In this document: positions 49,003 to 56,955 of the stretch, piece by piece
Numbering within the stretch: position 1 is the first letter of the stretch
Layout of the letters: each line of letters opens with the position of its first letter
Source of the DNA: Streptomyces resistomycificus
Lineage (GTDB): Bacteria; Actinomycetota; Actinomycetes; Streptomycetales; Streptomycetaceae
Reading direction: 5' to 3'
Assembly: GCF_001514265.1 (NCBI RefSeq)
Contig: NZ_KQ948997.1
Location: 186,001 to 250,000, forward strand
DNA: 64,000 bases
Notes under the pieces: generated by a model
Database searches by the model: none
Seen by the model: the letters and a program-made list of their open reading frames with translations, nothing else
Told to the model about the DNA's origin: nothing
Translations under genes and position numbers: made by a program

Positions 49003-51138
49003 ATGCGGCCCGTTTCCCACATCGAACGCACGGTGGCGCCTTTCGAGGTCGTCAGCCCGTACCAGCCCAGCGGCGACCAGCCCGCGGCCATCGCCGAGCT
49101 CGCCCGGCGCATCGAGGCCGGTGAGAGGGACGTCGTGCTGCTGGGCGCGACCGGCACCGGAAAGTCCGCCACCACCGCCTGGATGATCGAGAAGCTCCAG
49201 CGCCCCACCCTCGTGATGGCGCCGAACAAGACCCTGGCCGCCCAGCTGGCCAACGAGTTCCGCGAGCTGCTGCCCAACAACGCAGTCGAGTACTTCGTCT
49301 CGTACTACGACTACTACCAGCCCGAGGCCTACGTCCCGCAGTCGGACACCTACATCGAGAAGGACTCCTCGATCAACGAGGAGGTCGAGCGGCTGCGTCA
49401 CTCCGCGACCAACTCGCTGCTCACCCGCCGCGACGTCGTCGTGGTCGCCTCGGTGTCCTGCATCTACGGCCTCGGCACACCGCAGGAGTACGTGGACCGC
49501 ATGGTCCCCCTGCGGGTCGGCGACGAGATCGACCGCGACCAGCTGCTGCGCCGCTTCGTGGACATCCAGTACACGCGCAACGACCTGGCCTTCAGCCGCG
49601 GCACCTTCCGCGTCCGCGGCGACACCATCGAGATCTTCCCGGTCTACGAGGAGCTCGCCGTCCGCATCGAGATGTTCGGCGACGAGATCGAGGGCCTGTC
49701 CACCCTCCACCCGCTCACCGGCGAGATCATCAGCGACGACCAGCAGCTGTACGTCTTCCCGGCCTCCCACTACGTCGCGGGACCCGAGCGTCTGGAGCGG
49801 GCCGCCAACGACATCGAGAAGGAACTGGGCGAGCGCCTGGCCGAACTGGAGAAGCAGGGCAAGCTCCTGGAGGCCCAGCGCCTGCGCATGCGTACCACCT
49901 ACGACCTCGAGATGCTCCGCCAGATCGGCTCGTGCTCCGGTGTCGAGAACTACTCGATGCACTTCGACGGCCGCTCGCCCGGCTCCCCGCCGAACACCCT
50001 GCTCGACTACTTCCCGGACGACTTCCTGCTGGTCATCGACGAGTCGCACAACACCGTCCCGCAGATCGGCGCCATGTACGAGGGCGACGCCTCCCGCAAG
50101 CGCACCCTCGTCGACCACGGCTTCCGGCTGCCCTCCGCCCTGGACAACCGTCCCCTGAAGTGGGAGGAGTTCCAGGAGCGCGTCGGGCAGACCGTCTACC
50201 TGTCCGCGACCCCCGGCAAGTACGAGCTCTCGCGCGCGGACGGCGCCGTCGAACAGATCATCCGCCCCACCGGTCTGATCGACCCCGAGGTGGTCGTCAA
50301 GCCCACCGAGGGCCAGATCGACGACCTGGTGCACGAGATCCGCGAACGGGTCGAGAAGGACGAGCGTGTCCTGGTCACCACCCTCACCAAGAAGATGGCC
50401 GAGGACCTCACCGACTACTTCCTGGAACTCGGCATCCAGGTCCGCTATCTGCACAGCGACGTCGACACCCTGCGCCGCGTCGAACTGCTGCGGGAGCTGC
50501 GCTCGGGCGAGTTCGACGTGCTCGTCGGCATCAACCTGCTCCGAGAGGGCCTCGACCTGCCCGAGGTGTCCCTGGTGGCGATCCTCGACGCCGACAAGGA
50601 GGGCTTCCTGCGCTCCGGCACCTCCCTCATCCAGACCATCGGCCGCGCGGCGCGCAATGTCTCCGGCCAGGTCCACATGTACGCCGACAAGATCACCCCG
50701 GCGATGGAGAAGGCCATCGAGGAGACCAACCGCCGCCGGGAGAAGCAGGTCGCGTACAACACGGAGAGGGGCATCGACCCCCAGCCGCTCCGCAAGAAGA
50801 TCAACGACATCGTGGCGCAGATCGCCCGCGAGGACATCGACACCGAGCAGCTGCTCGGCTCCGGCTACCGCAAGGGCAAGGACGGGAAGGGCGCCAAGGC
50901 ACCCGTGCCGGCCCTCGGGAAGGCGGCCAAGGGAACCAAGGCGGCCAAGGGCAAGGCCGGGGAGAAGGTTCCCACCGACCGTCCTGCGGCCGAGCTCGCC
51001 GAGCAGATCGAGGAGATGACGGAGCGTATGCGCGCCGCCGCGGCAGATCTCCAGTTCGAGATCGCGGCCCGACTGCGCGACGAGGTCTCCGAGATGAAGA
51101 AGGAACTCCGCCAGATGCGGGAGGCCGGCCTGGCCTGA
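49003..51138 (+). CDS. uvrB: Excinuclease ABC subunit B
   Basis: A 711-residue DNA helicase-like subunit that receives damaged DNA from UvrA and positions UvrC. Walker A is LLGATGTGKSATTAW, the beta-hairpin is YYDYYQPEAYVPQSDTYIEK, Walker B is LLVIDESHNTVPQI, and helicase C motifs include GINLLREGLDLPEVSLVAILDADKEG and QTIGRAARN. A Lys/Ala-rich linker (about 625-655) precedes the UVR motif that binds UvrC (LQFEIAARLRDEVSEMKKEL). The ATG is leaderless, 7 bases after TACGGT. Confidence 0.98.
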   Translation: MRPVSHIERTVAPFEVVSPYQPSGDQPAAIAELARRIEAGERDVVLLGATGTGKSATTAWMIEKLQRPTLVMAPNKTLAAQLANEFRELLPNNAVEYFVSYYDYYQPEAYVPQSDTYIEKDSSINEEVERLRHSATNSLLTRRDVVVVASVSCIYGLGTPQEYVDRMVPLRVGDEIDRDQLLRRFVDIQYTRNDLAFSRGTFRVRGDTIEIFPVYEELAVRIEMFGDEIEGLSTLHPLTGEIISDDQQLYVFPASHYVAGPERLERAANDIEKELGERLAELEKQGKLLEAQRLRMRTTYDLEMLRQIGSCSGVENYSMHFDGRSPGSPPNTLLDYFPDDFLLVIDESHNTVPQIGAMYEGDASRKRTLVDHGFRLPSALDNRPLKWEEFQERVGQTVYLSATPGKYELSRADGAVEQIIRPTGLIDPEVVVKPTEGQIDDLVHEIRERVEKDERVLVTTLTKKMAEDLTDYFLELGIQVRYLHSDVDTLRRVELLRELRSGEFDVLVGINLLREGLDLPEVSLVAILDADKEGFLRSGTSLIQTIGRAARNVSGQVHMYADKITPAMEKAIEETNRRREKQVAYNTERGIDPQPLRKKINDIVAQIAREDIDTEQLLGSGYRKGKDGKGAKAPVPALGKAAKGTKAAKGKAGEKVPTDRPAAELAEQIEEMTERMRAAAADLQFEIAARLRDEVSEMKKELRQMREAGLA

Positions 51139-51144
51139 CACACG

Positions 51145-51180
51145 GGACGGCGCCGAGGCTCGACCGGACCGGCGCCGTCC
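51145..51180 (+). terminator. Terminator of uvrB
   Basis: A 10-bp perfect stem ggacggcgcc (51145-51154) with ggcgccgtcc (51171-51180), 6 bases after the uvrB stop. Confidence 0.75.
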
Positions 51181-51264
51181 GCCCCCCCGCTCACCTGCAC
51201 AGGCACCCTCCTGTACACGCGCTGTGTTGCAAGACCGACACAAAGTGCGGGCCGGGGTACGGCA

Positions 51265-51287
51265 CTGTCAGTGGCTCTGCGTAGGGT
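51265..51287 (+). promoter_or_regulatory. PafBC-type promoter of the terD genes
   Basis: CTGTCAGTG (51265-51273), 8 bases, TAGGGT (51282-51287). The predicted transcript start is about 51295, leaving a 47-base leader with a GAGGGG ribosome binding site before the terD GTG. Unlike the other copies, this one is followed by a leadered gene. Confidence 0.7.
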
Positions 51288-51341
51288 TCTCGTCATCCGC
51301 GGATCCCGCGGCAACAGGGGAATACGAGAGGGGACCAGCCC

Positions 51342-51953
51342 GTGGTGGACGTATCCAAGGGCGGCGCGCCCGGCGGCGGCGTCAATCTGACCAAGGGTCA
51401 GGCCATCAGCCTGCAGAAGAGCGACGGCGGCAGCCTGACAGCGGTGCGCATGGGCCTCGGCTGGCAGGCGGCCCCCCGGCGCGGTCTGTTCGGCACGCGC
51501 ACCCGCGAGGTCGACCTCGACGCCTCGGCCGTCCTGTTCGCTGACAAGCAGCCGGTCGACGTCGTCTTCTTCCGTCACCTGGTGAGCGACGACGGGTCGG
51601 TGCGCCACACCGGTGACAACCTCGTCGGCGGCGTGGGGCAGGGCGGTGACGACGAGGCGATCCTCGTGGACCTGGCCCGTGTGCCGGTCCACATCGACCA
51701 GATCGTCTTCACGGTGAACTCCTTCACGGGCCAGACCTTCCAGGAGGTGCAGAACGCGTTCTGCCGCCTGGTCGACGAGACCAACGGCCAGGAGCTCGCC
51801 CGGTACACCCTCGCGGGCGGCGGCGCGTACACGGCCCAGATCATGGCCAAGGTGCACCGCACCGGCCCGGGCTGGACGATGACGGCCCTCGGCACCCAGG
51901 CCAACGGCCGGACCTTCCAGGACCTGATGCCGGCGATCCTGCCGCACCTGTAG
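51342..51953 (+). CDS. TerD-family stress protein
   Basis: A 203-residue TerD protein of the calcium-binding tellurium-resistance family: VSKGGAPGGGVNLTKGQAISL, GLGWQAAPRRG, REVDLDASAVLF, and DDEAILVDLARVPVHIDQIVFTVN. The conserved acidic loops that bind Ca2+ (DDEAI, DxDASA) are present. TerD proteins take part in phage, tellurite and DNA-damage stress responses and, in Streptomyces, in differentiation. The GTG at 51342 is used since gagggg lies about 8 bases upstream. It probably forms an operon with the next gene, 51 bases on. Confidence 0.93.
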   Translation: MVDVSKGGAPGGGVNLTKGQAISLQKSDGGSLTAVRMGLGWQAAPRRGLFGTRTREVDLDASAVLFADKQPVDVVFFRHLVSDDGSVRHTGDNLVGGVGQGGDDEAILVDLARVPVHIDQIVFTVNSFTGQTFQEVQNAFCRLVDETNGQELARYTLAGGGAYTAQIMAKVHRTGPGWTMTALGTQANGRTFQDLMPAILPHL

Positions 51954-52004
51954 AGGCTGCGCGGGGGGCGCGGTACACACCACACGACACAGGGGGAGAA
52001 GGCG

Positions 52005-54137
52005 ATGACGGCCGAGCTGGTGCGGGGACAGAACCACCCGCTCTCCCAGGCCCGCCTCGAGATCCGGGTGGCGGCCGGCACGCCGATCGTGGCGGGGGCC
52101 ACGCTCAGCGACGAGCACGGCAAGGTCCACGGCGCGGAGTGGGTCGCCCATCCGGGCGCACCCACCCTGCCCGGACTCGAGGTCTCCCGGCAGGCGGCCG
52201 CCGACCACCGCCTCGCGGTCGACCTCGGCGCCGTGCCGGAGGCCGTACACCGGGTCAGTGTGCTGCTCGCCCTGCCCAGTCCCGCCGGGGCGGCACCGCC
52301 GCGCTTCGGGGCCGTCCCCGCCCCGTTCCTCGTGGTCACCGACCTCGACGGCACCGAGATCGCCAGCTACACGATCACCGGTCTGGACGCCGAGTCGGCC
52401 GTGGTCGCCCTGGAGCTCTACCGTCGGCAGGGCGCCTGGAAGGTGCGCGCCATCGGCCAGGGGTACGCGGGCGGACTCGCCGAACTCCTCGGCGACCAGG
52501 GGCTCGATGCCGCTCACCAGCTGGCGAGCGGCATCAACGAGGCGGTCGCCCAGGGCCTCGCCCGCTCGGTCCCCGCACCACCACGCCCCACGGATACCGA
52601 CCGCCCCAGGCAGCCTGCCGCGCCGGCTCTCGGCGGCGACCAGGGCGGCCCGGCCCCCCAGGCGACCACCGGCGTCGCAGCACCGCACCCGGCCCCGCCC
52701 TACGGAAACCAGCCCCCCGGCGCCCTGAACCAACCGGCGTCTCCGTACGACGCTCAGGGCGTCCCGGGGGCCGGCGCACCCCAACCGCCCACCTCTCCGT
52801 ACGGAACGCATAACGGCCCGGCGGCCGGCGCACCCTCCGACGGCGCTCAGGGCACCGCCGCCGCCGCCGCGCCCACGGACGGCTCCGCGGCTCGTGGGCA
52901 GGGCAGCGCCGGCGTCGGCGGGCCGATCGACTACAGCCATCCGCGGCGGCGGAGCGCGGCGCCGCCGCCTGCGCCGACCGCGCCGCCTGCCCGGCCCGGG
53001 CAGCCGGCGCTCCCAGTCGCGGGGGACGCCACCGGGTGGTCCATGGACGAGCGGCTCTACAACCAGGTGTGGGGGATGTTCGAGGACCTCGCCCGCACCG
53101 CGGCCGCCTACCGCAGCGCCGTCGACTTCGCCGACTCGCGCATGGAGAAGGAACTCGACCAGGTCCTGTCCGACCCGCGCAGCCGGATCGGTGGCCAGGG
53201 TGACGCCGCGCGTGAGGCGGCCCGGGCCAAGCACGCTCAGCTCGTCGAGCAGGCCACAGCGGCCCTGGAGCGGGACCTGACGCAGCTCACCGCCGAGGCG
53301 GAGGTCGTCGAGCCCGCTCTGCCTCCGGCCTACGCGCGCTGGGACAACCCCGTGTGGCACGGCTACCGCGTGCCGACGGAGGTTCCCATGGCCCTGCGCC
53401 TGGGCGACCTGCGTCTGCCCGAGGCGGCCGAGCTACGTATCCCGATGCTGGTCCGGCTGCCACTGGAACGCGGTCTGTGGATCGACAGCGGACAGGCCGG
53501 AACGCTCGACGACTCCTTCGCCGACTCCCACGACCTGCGACGCCTGGCCATGGAGACGGCGGTGGCGCACGCGGCCCGGCTGCTGGCCGTGTATCCCGCG
53601 GGCGAGTTCACCGTGCATGTCATCGACCCCGCCGGCTCGGCGGCCCAGGCGCTCTCCCCGCTCGTGCGGACCGGCGTGCTGGCCGCCCCGCCCGCCCTGG
53701 GGGCGGCGGGTGTGGCGGACGTCCTGGGCCGGCTCACCGAGCGGGTGGACCTGGTGCAGATGGCGGTGCGCGCGGGCGCGGCCGACTCACTTCCGCCCGA
53801 TCTCGACACCGCCGAGCAGCTGCTGATCGTCAACGACTTCCCGCACGGGTTCGACGACCGTGCCGTGACCCGGCTGCGCTATCTCGCGGACGAGGGCCCC
53901 GCCGTCGGCGTCCACCTGATGATGGTCGCCGACCGCGAGGAGGCCGCGGGCTACGGCCCGTTGCTCGACCCCCTGTGGCGTTCGCTGCTGCGCATCACCC
54001 CCGTGCCGGACGACCACCTGGCCGACCCCTGGGTCGGGCACGCCTGGACGTACGAGCCCTCGCTCGTGCCGAACGGCAGCCAGGTGCTCCAGCAGGTGCT
54101 CCAACAGGTCGCGACAGCCCGTACCAAGTACACGTAA
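52005..54137 (+). CDS. TerD domain fused to an FtsK-like domain lacking Walker A
   Basis: A 710-residue protein. Residues 1-185 are a TerD domain (QARLEIRVAAGTPIVAGATL; GTEIASYTITGLDAESAVVALELYRR). A 150-residue Pro/Ala/Gly linker and a coiled coil (about 355-430, MEKELDQVLS...REAARAKHAQLVEQA) follow. The C-terminal third (about 450-705) has FtsK/HerA-like strands: MLVRLPLERGLWIDSG at the P-loop position without GKS/T, and QLLIVNDFPHGFDDRAV at Walker B. It may bind DNA or partners without hydrolysing ATP. This resembles the Ter systems in which TerD is combined with ATPase domains. Confidence 0.85.
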   Translation: MTAELVRGQNHPLSQARLEIRVAAGTPIVAGATLSDEHGKVHGAEWVAHPGAPTLPGLEVSRQAAADHRLAVDLGAVPEAVHRVSVLLALPSPAGAAPPRFGAVPAPFLVVTDLDGTEIASYTITGLDAESAVVALELYRRQGAWKVRAIGQGYAGGLAELLGDQGLDAAHQLASGINEAVAQGLARSVPAPPRPTDTDRPRQPAAPALGGDQGGPAPQATTGVAAPHPAPPYGNQPPGALNQPASPYDAQGVPGAGAPQPPTSPYGTHNGPAAGAPSDGAQGTAAAAAPTDGSAARGQGSAGVGGPIDYSHPRRRSAAPPPAPTAPPARPGQPALPVAGDATGWSMDERLYNQVWGMFEDLARTAAAYRSAVDFADSRMEKELDQVLSDPRSRIGGQGDAAREAARAKHAQLVEQATAALERDLTQLTAEAEVVEPALPPAYARWDNPVWHGYRVPTEVPMALRLGDLRLPEAAELRIPMLVRLPLERGLWIDSGQAGTLDDSFADSHDLRRLAMETAVAHAARLLAVYPAGEFTVHVIDPAGSAAQALSPLVRTGVLAAPPALGAAGVADVLGRLTERVDLVQMAVRAGAADSLPPDLDTAEQLLIVNDFPHGFDDRAVTRLRYLADEGPAVGVHLMMVADREEAAGYGPLLDPLWRSLLRITPVPDDHLADPWVGHAWTYEPSLVPNGSQVLQQVLQQVATARTKYT

Positions 54138-54186
54138 AGCGATCTGACCTGCACCCTTGACCCTTCTTTTGCCAATCGCTTTACCT
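54134..54186 (+). promoter_or_regulatory. terC promoter framed by a 10-bp inverted repeat
   Basis: GTAAAGCGAT (54134-54143) and ATCGCTTTAC (54175-54184) are perfect inverted arms 31 bases apart. Between and over them lie TTGACC (54157-54162), an 18-base spacer and TTACCT (54181-54186), a vegetative-type promoter. The left arm contains the stop codon of the preceding gene, so the repeat could be a terminator or an operator. Confidence 0.55.
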
Positions 54187-54217
54187 TTCCTTGGTGATTG
54201 AGGTACCGTTTTCCTCA

Positions 54218-54313
54218 CGGAGGGGAGTACTCCCTGTCGATGCGGCGTACCCGTCAATACGGATCGGTTCAGATCCCGGGGCGTCGGCCCACCCTGGGTG
54301 GAAGAGACCTCCG
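54218..54313 (+). ncRNA. yybP-ykoY manganese riboswitch aptamer
   Basis: The leader of terC contains the conserved L1 GGGGAGTA (54222-54229) and the L3/P1 strand AGAGACC (54303-54309). P1 pairs cggagg (54218-54223) with cctccg (54308-54313). This is the Mn2+-sensing yybP-ykoY fold, which in many bacteria controls TerC/MntP-type exporters. I recall closely similar actinobacterial sequences (gtggaagagacctccgg). Confidence 0.8.
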
Positions 54314-54357
54314 GCAGCGCGACGACGCTGGTTCCTGCCGTTACGTACTGCCGGAGG
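54308..54357 (+). promoter_or_regulatory. Translational expression platform of the riboswitch
   Basis: The 3' strand of P1, CCTCCGGCAG (54308-54317), is perfectly complementary over 10 bases to CTGCCGGAGG (54348-54357), which contains the terC Shine-Dalgarno GGAGG. Without Mn2+ this helix would hide the ribosome binding site; ligand-stabilised P1 would release it. Confidence 0.7.
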
Positions 54358-54361
54358 CGCA

Positions 54362-55363
54362 GTGGATGTTTCCCTGACCCTGTGGGTCCTGACGATCGTG
54401 GGCCTTGCCGCCCTCATCGCGGTCGACTTCTTCATCGGCCGCAAGCCGCACGACGTGTCCATCAAGGAAGCGGGGATCTGGACGATCGTCTGGATCGCCC
54501 TGGCCGGCCTCTTCGGCATCGGTCTGCTGGTCTTCGGCGGCGGCCAGCCCGCCGGTGAGTTCTTCGCGGGCTTCATCACCGAGAAGTCCCTGAGCGTCGA
54601 CAACCTCTTCGTCTTCGTCCTGATCATGGCGAAGTTCGCGGTCCCGTCGCAGTACCAGCAGCGGGTGCTGCTGGTGGGTGTCCTCATAGCCCTGGTCCTG
54701 CGAGCGATCTTCATCGCCGCCGGTGCGGCGATCCTCGCCAGCTTCGCGTGGGTCTTCTACCTCTTCGGCGCCTTCCTGATCTGGACCGCCTGGAAGCTCA
54801 TCCAGGAGGCCCGGGCGGACGACGAGGACGAGGACTTCGAGGAGAACAAGCTGCTCAAGGCCGCCGAGCGCCGCTTCGGCGTGGCGGACCGCTACCACGG
54901 CACCAAGCTGTGGATCGAGGAGAACGGCAAGCGGGTCATGACCCCGATGCTGGTCGTGATGCTCGCGATCGGTACGACGGACGTCCTGTTCGCCCTCGAC
55001 TCCATCCCGGCGATCTTCGGTCTGACCCAGGACCCGTACATCGTCTTCACGGCCAACGCGTTCGCGCTGATGGGTCTGAGGCAGCTGTACTTCCTGATCG
55101 GCGGTCTGCTCCGGAAGCTGGTCCACCTCAGCTACGGCCTGTCGATCATCCTCGGCTTCATCGGCGTCAAGCTGGTCCTGCACGCACTGCACGAGTCCGG
55201 TGTCCACGTCCCGGAGATCAGCATCCCGGTCTCCCTCGGCGTGATCTGCTCGGTCCTGATCATCACCACGATCACCAGCCTCCGGGCGTCCAAGAAGCAG
55301 GCGGCGGCCGAGGCGGCGCAGGCCGAGAGCGAAGGCGCTCCGAAGGACAGCATCGAGGCCTGA
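54362..55363 (+). CDS. TerC/Alx-family membrane protein, probable Mn2+ exporter
   Basis: A 333-residue integral membrane protein with eight to nine helices and the acidic TerC motifs EKSLSVDNLFVFVLIM (Asp in helix) and AIGTTDVLFALDSIPAIFG, which line the ion path. An acidic loop (ARADDEDEDFEENK) lies between helices. TerC-family members secrete Mn2+ or load it into exported proteins. The GTG at 54362 is used because GGAGG lies 4 bases before it and the reading frame upstream is riboswitch RNA, not protein. A strong terminator follows. Confidence 0.93.
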   Translation: MDVSLTLWVLTIVGLAALIAVDFFIGRKPHDVSIKEAGIWTIVWIALAGLFGIGLLVFGGGQPAGEFFAGFITEKSLSVDNLFVFVLIMAKFAVPSQYQQRVLLVGVLIALVLRAIFIAAGAAILASFAWVFYLFGAFLIWTAWKLIQEARADDEDEDFEENKLLKAAERRFGVADRYHGTKLWIEENGKRVMTPMLVVMLAIGTTDVLFALDSIPAIFGLTQDPYIVFTANAFALMGLRQLYFLIGGLLRKLVHLSYGLSIILGFIGVKLVLHALHESGVHVPEISIPVSLGVICSVLIITTITSLRASKKQAAAEAAQAESEGAPKDSIEA

Positions 55364-55392
55364 CCGCGCCGGACGTAGGAACAACCACCCCC

Positions 55393-55429
55393 GCGAGCGG
55401 TGCTCGGCGAATTGCCGAGCACCGCTCGC
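55393..55429 (+). terminator. Terminator of terC
   Basis: A 16-bp perfect inverted repeat, gcgagcggtgctcggc (55393-55408) with gccgagcaccgctcgc (55414-55429) around gaatt, 29 bases after the terC stop. Confidence 0.9.
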
Positions 55430-55492
55430 GGTGCTTCCTTGGGACAGAGCGTTCCCCGCCCCGGGGCGCCCTTGTCCGGGTGGGAGGCACCC

Positions 55493-55795
55493 ATGACCTT
55501 CGTGCAGATCATCGAGTTCGAGACCGACCGCATGGGTGAGATCCGGGAGATGGCCAAGCAGGTCGAACAACGGTTCGCCGACCGCGGCGACGGCCCCACG
55601 CACCGCCTCATCCTGCAGGACCGCAACACGCCCGACCGCTACTTCGTGGTGATGGAGTTCAACTCGTACGAGGAGGCCATGCGCAACAGCAGCGCCCCCG
55701 AGACGGGCGAGTTCGCGGAGCGGATGGCCTCGATGTGCACCAGGGGACCGTCCTTCATCGACTGTGACGTACTGGACTCCACTGAGTTCAAGTGA
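55493..55795 (+). CDS. Small conserved hypothetical protein (ferredoxin-like fold)
   Basis: A 100-residue protein: MTFVQIIEFETDRMGEIREM, RLILQDRNTPDRYFVVMEFN and a C-terminal FIDCDVLDSTEFK. The alternating strand-helix pattern resembles ABM-like or other dimeric alpha-beta barrel proteins. No catalytic residue is evident. A gggaggcaccc site precedes the ATG, and the gene stands alone between two terminators. Confidence 0.8.
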   Translation: MTFVQIIEFETDRMGEIREMAKQVEQRFADRGDGPTHRLILQDRNTPDRYFVVMEFNSYEEAMRNSSAPETGEFAERMASMCTRGPSFIDCDVLDSTEFK

Positions 55796-55802
55796 GCTGA
55801 CC

Positions 55803-55829
55803 GGCCCCGCGCTCCCGGAGTGCGGGGCC
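55803..55829 (+). terminator. Short hairpin terminator
   Basis: ggccccgc (55803-55810) pairs with gcggggcc (55822-55829), 8 bases after the stop of the small protein. Confidence 0.65.
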
Positions 55830-55854
55830 TGTTCGCCTCTGCGACGATCACTGC

Positions 55855-56955
55855 ATGATCGCTCGGGCCGGTTCGCTCGCCACACGGTGGACGTCCGCGG
55901 TGCCGGTGCTCGCGGTCGTCATGCTGCTGTTCACCTGGGGGCGGGACCTGCCGGGCGCTGTCGTCGCGCTCGTGACGCTGGTCCTCGCGGGAGCCGTCCT
56001 GGCCGCCGTGCACCACGCCGAGGTGATCGCTCACCGGGTCGGCGAACCCTTCGGCTCCCTCGTCCTGGCCGTCGCCGTCACGATCATCGAGGTCGCCCTC
56101 ATCGTCACCCTGATGGTGGACGGCGGGGACAAGAGCTCGACCCTCGCCAGGGACACGGTCTTCGCAGCCGTGATGATCACCTGCAACGGCATCGTCGGCC
56201 TCAGCCTCCTCGTCGCGTCCCTCCGTCACGGCCTCGCGGTCTTCAACCCCGAGGGCACCGGTGCCGCTCTCGCGACCGTCGCCACCCTGGCCACGCTAAG
56301 CCTGGTACTGCCGACGTTCACCACGAGCAAGCCCGGGCCGGAGTTCTCCGGCGTCCAGCTGACCTTCGCGGCGCTCTCCTCGCTGGTCCTGTACGGCCTG
56401 TTCGTGGCGACCCAGACCGTACGGCACCGCGACTACTTCCTCCCGATCACCCGCCAGGGCGAGGTGATCACCGTCGAGCAGCACGCCGCCGCGCCACCCG
56501 CGCGCACCGCCCTGATCAGCCTCGGACTGCTGGGCCTGGCCCTCGTCGGAGTGGTCGGCCTGGCCAAGGGGGTGTCGCCGACCATCGAGTCCGGGGTGGA
56601 GGCGGCCGGCCTGCCCCAAGCGGTCGTCGGTGTGATCATCGCGCTGCTGGTGCTGCTGCCCGAGACCATCGCCGCGCTGCGCTCCGCCCGCCGCGACCGG
56701 GTCCAGACGAGCCTCAATCTCGCACTCGGGTCCGCGATGGCCAGCATCGGTCTGACCATCCCCGCGGTCGCCCTCGCGTCGATCTGGCTCTCCGGCCCGC
56801 TCGTCCTGGGCCTCGGCGCCACCCACATGGTGCTGCTCGCCCTGACGGTGGTGGTGAGCTCCCTGACGGTGGTGCCGGGACGGGCCACGCCGCTGCAGGG
56901 CGGCGTGCATCTGGTGCTGTTCGCGGCCTACCTGGAGCTGGCGATCAATCCATAG
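55855..56955 (+). CDS. Ca2+/H+ antiporter-type cation exchanger (ChaA-like)
   Basis: A 366-residue exchanger with ten to eleven helices and two inverted CaCA-type repeats: GEPFGSLVLAVAVTIIEVALI (first alpha repeat, acidic Glu) and LLPETIAALRSARRDRVQTSLNLALGSAMASIGLTIP (second). It should extrude Ca2+ or other cations against H+. There is no Shine-Dalgarno; GACGAT ends 6 bases before the ATG, suggesting a leaderless transcript. The 3' end overlaps the convergent transporter by 11 bases. Confidence 0.9.
   Translation: MIARAGSLATRWTSAVPVLAVVMLLFTWGRDLPGAVVALVTLVLAGAVLAAVHHAEVIAHRVGEPFGSLVLAVAVTIIEVALIVTLMVDGGDKSSTLARDTVFAAVMITCNGIVGLSLLVASLRHGLAVFNPEGTGAALATVATLATLSLVLPTFTTSKPGPEFSGVQLTFAALSSLVLYGLFVATQTVRHRDYFLPITRQGEVITVEQHAAAPPARTALISLGLLGLALVGVVGLAKGVSPTIESGVEAAGLPQAVVGVIIALLVLLPETIAALRSARRDRVQTSLNLALGSAMASIGLTIPAVALASIWLSGPLVLGLGATHMVLLALTVVVSSLTVVPGRATPLQGGVHLVLFAAYLELAINP

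Noticed and set aside
48900..49030. LexA-type SOS box for uvrB
   Set aside because: No cgaac-N4-gttcg-like dyad occurs upstream; the RecA-independent element explains regulation better.
54191..54361. N-terminal extension of the TerC protein from a start at 54191
   Set aside because: The region is the riboswitch aptamer and expression platform; the translated extension is not protein-like, and GGAGG precedes the GTG at 54362.
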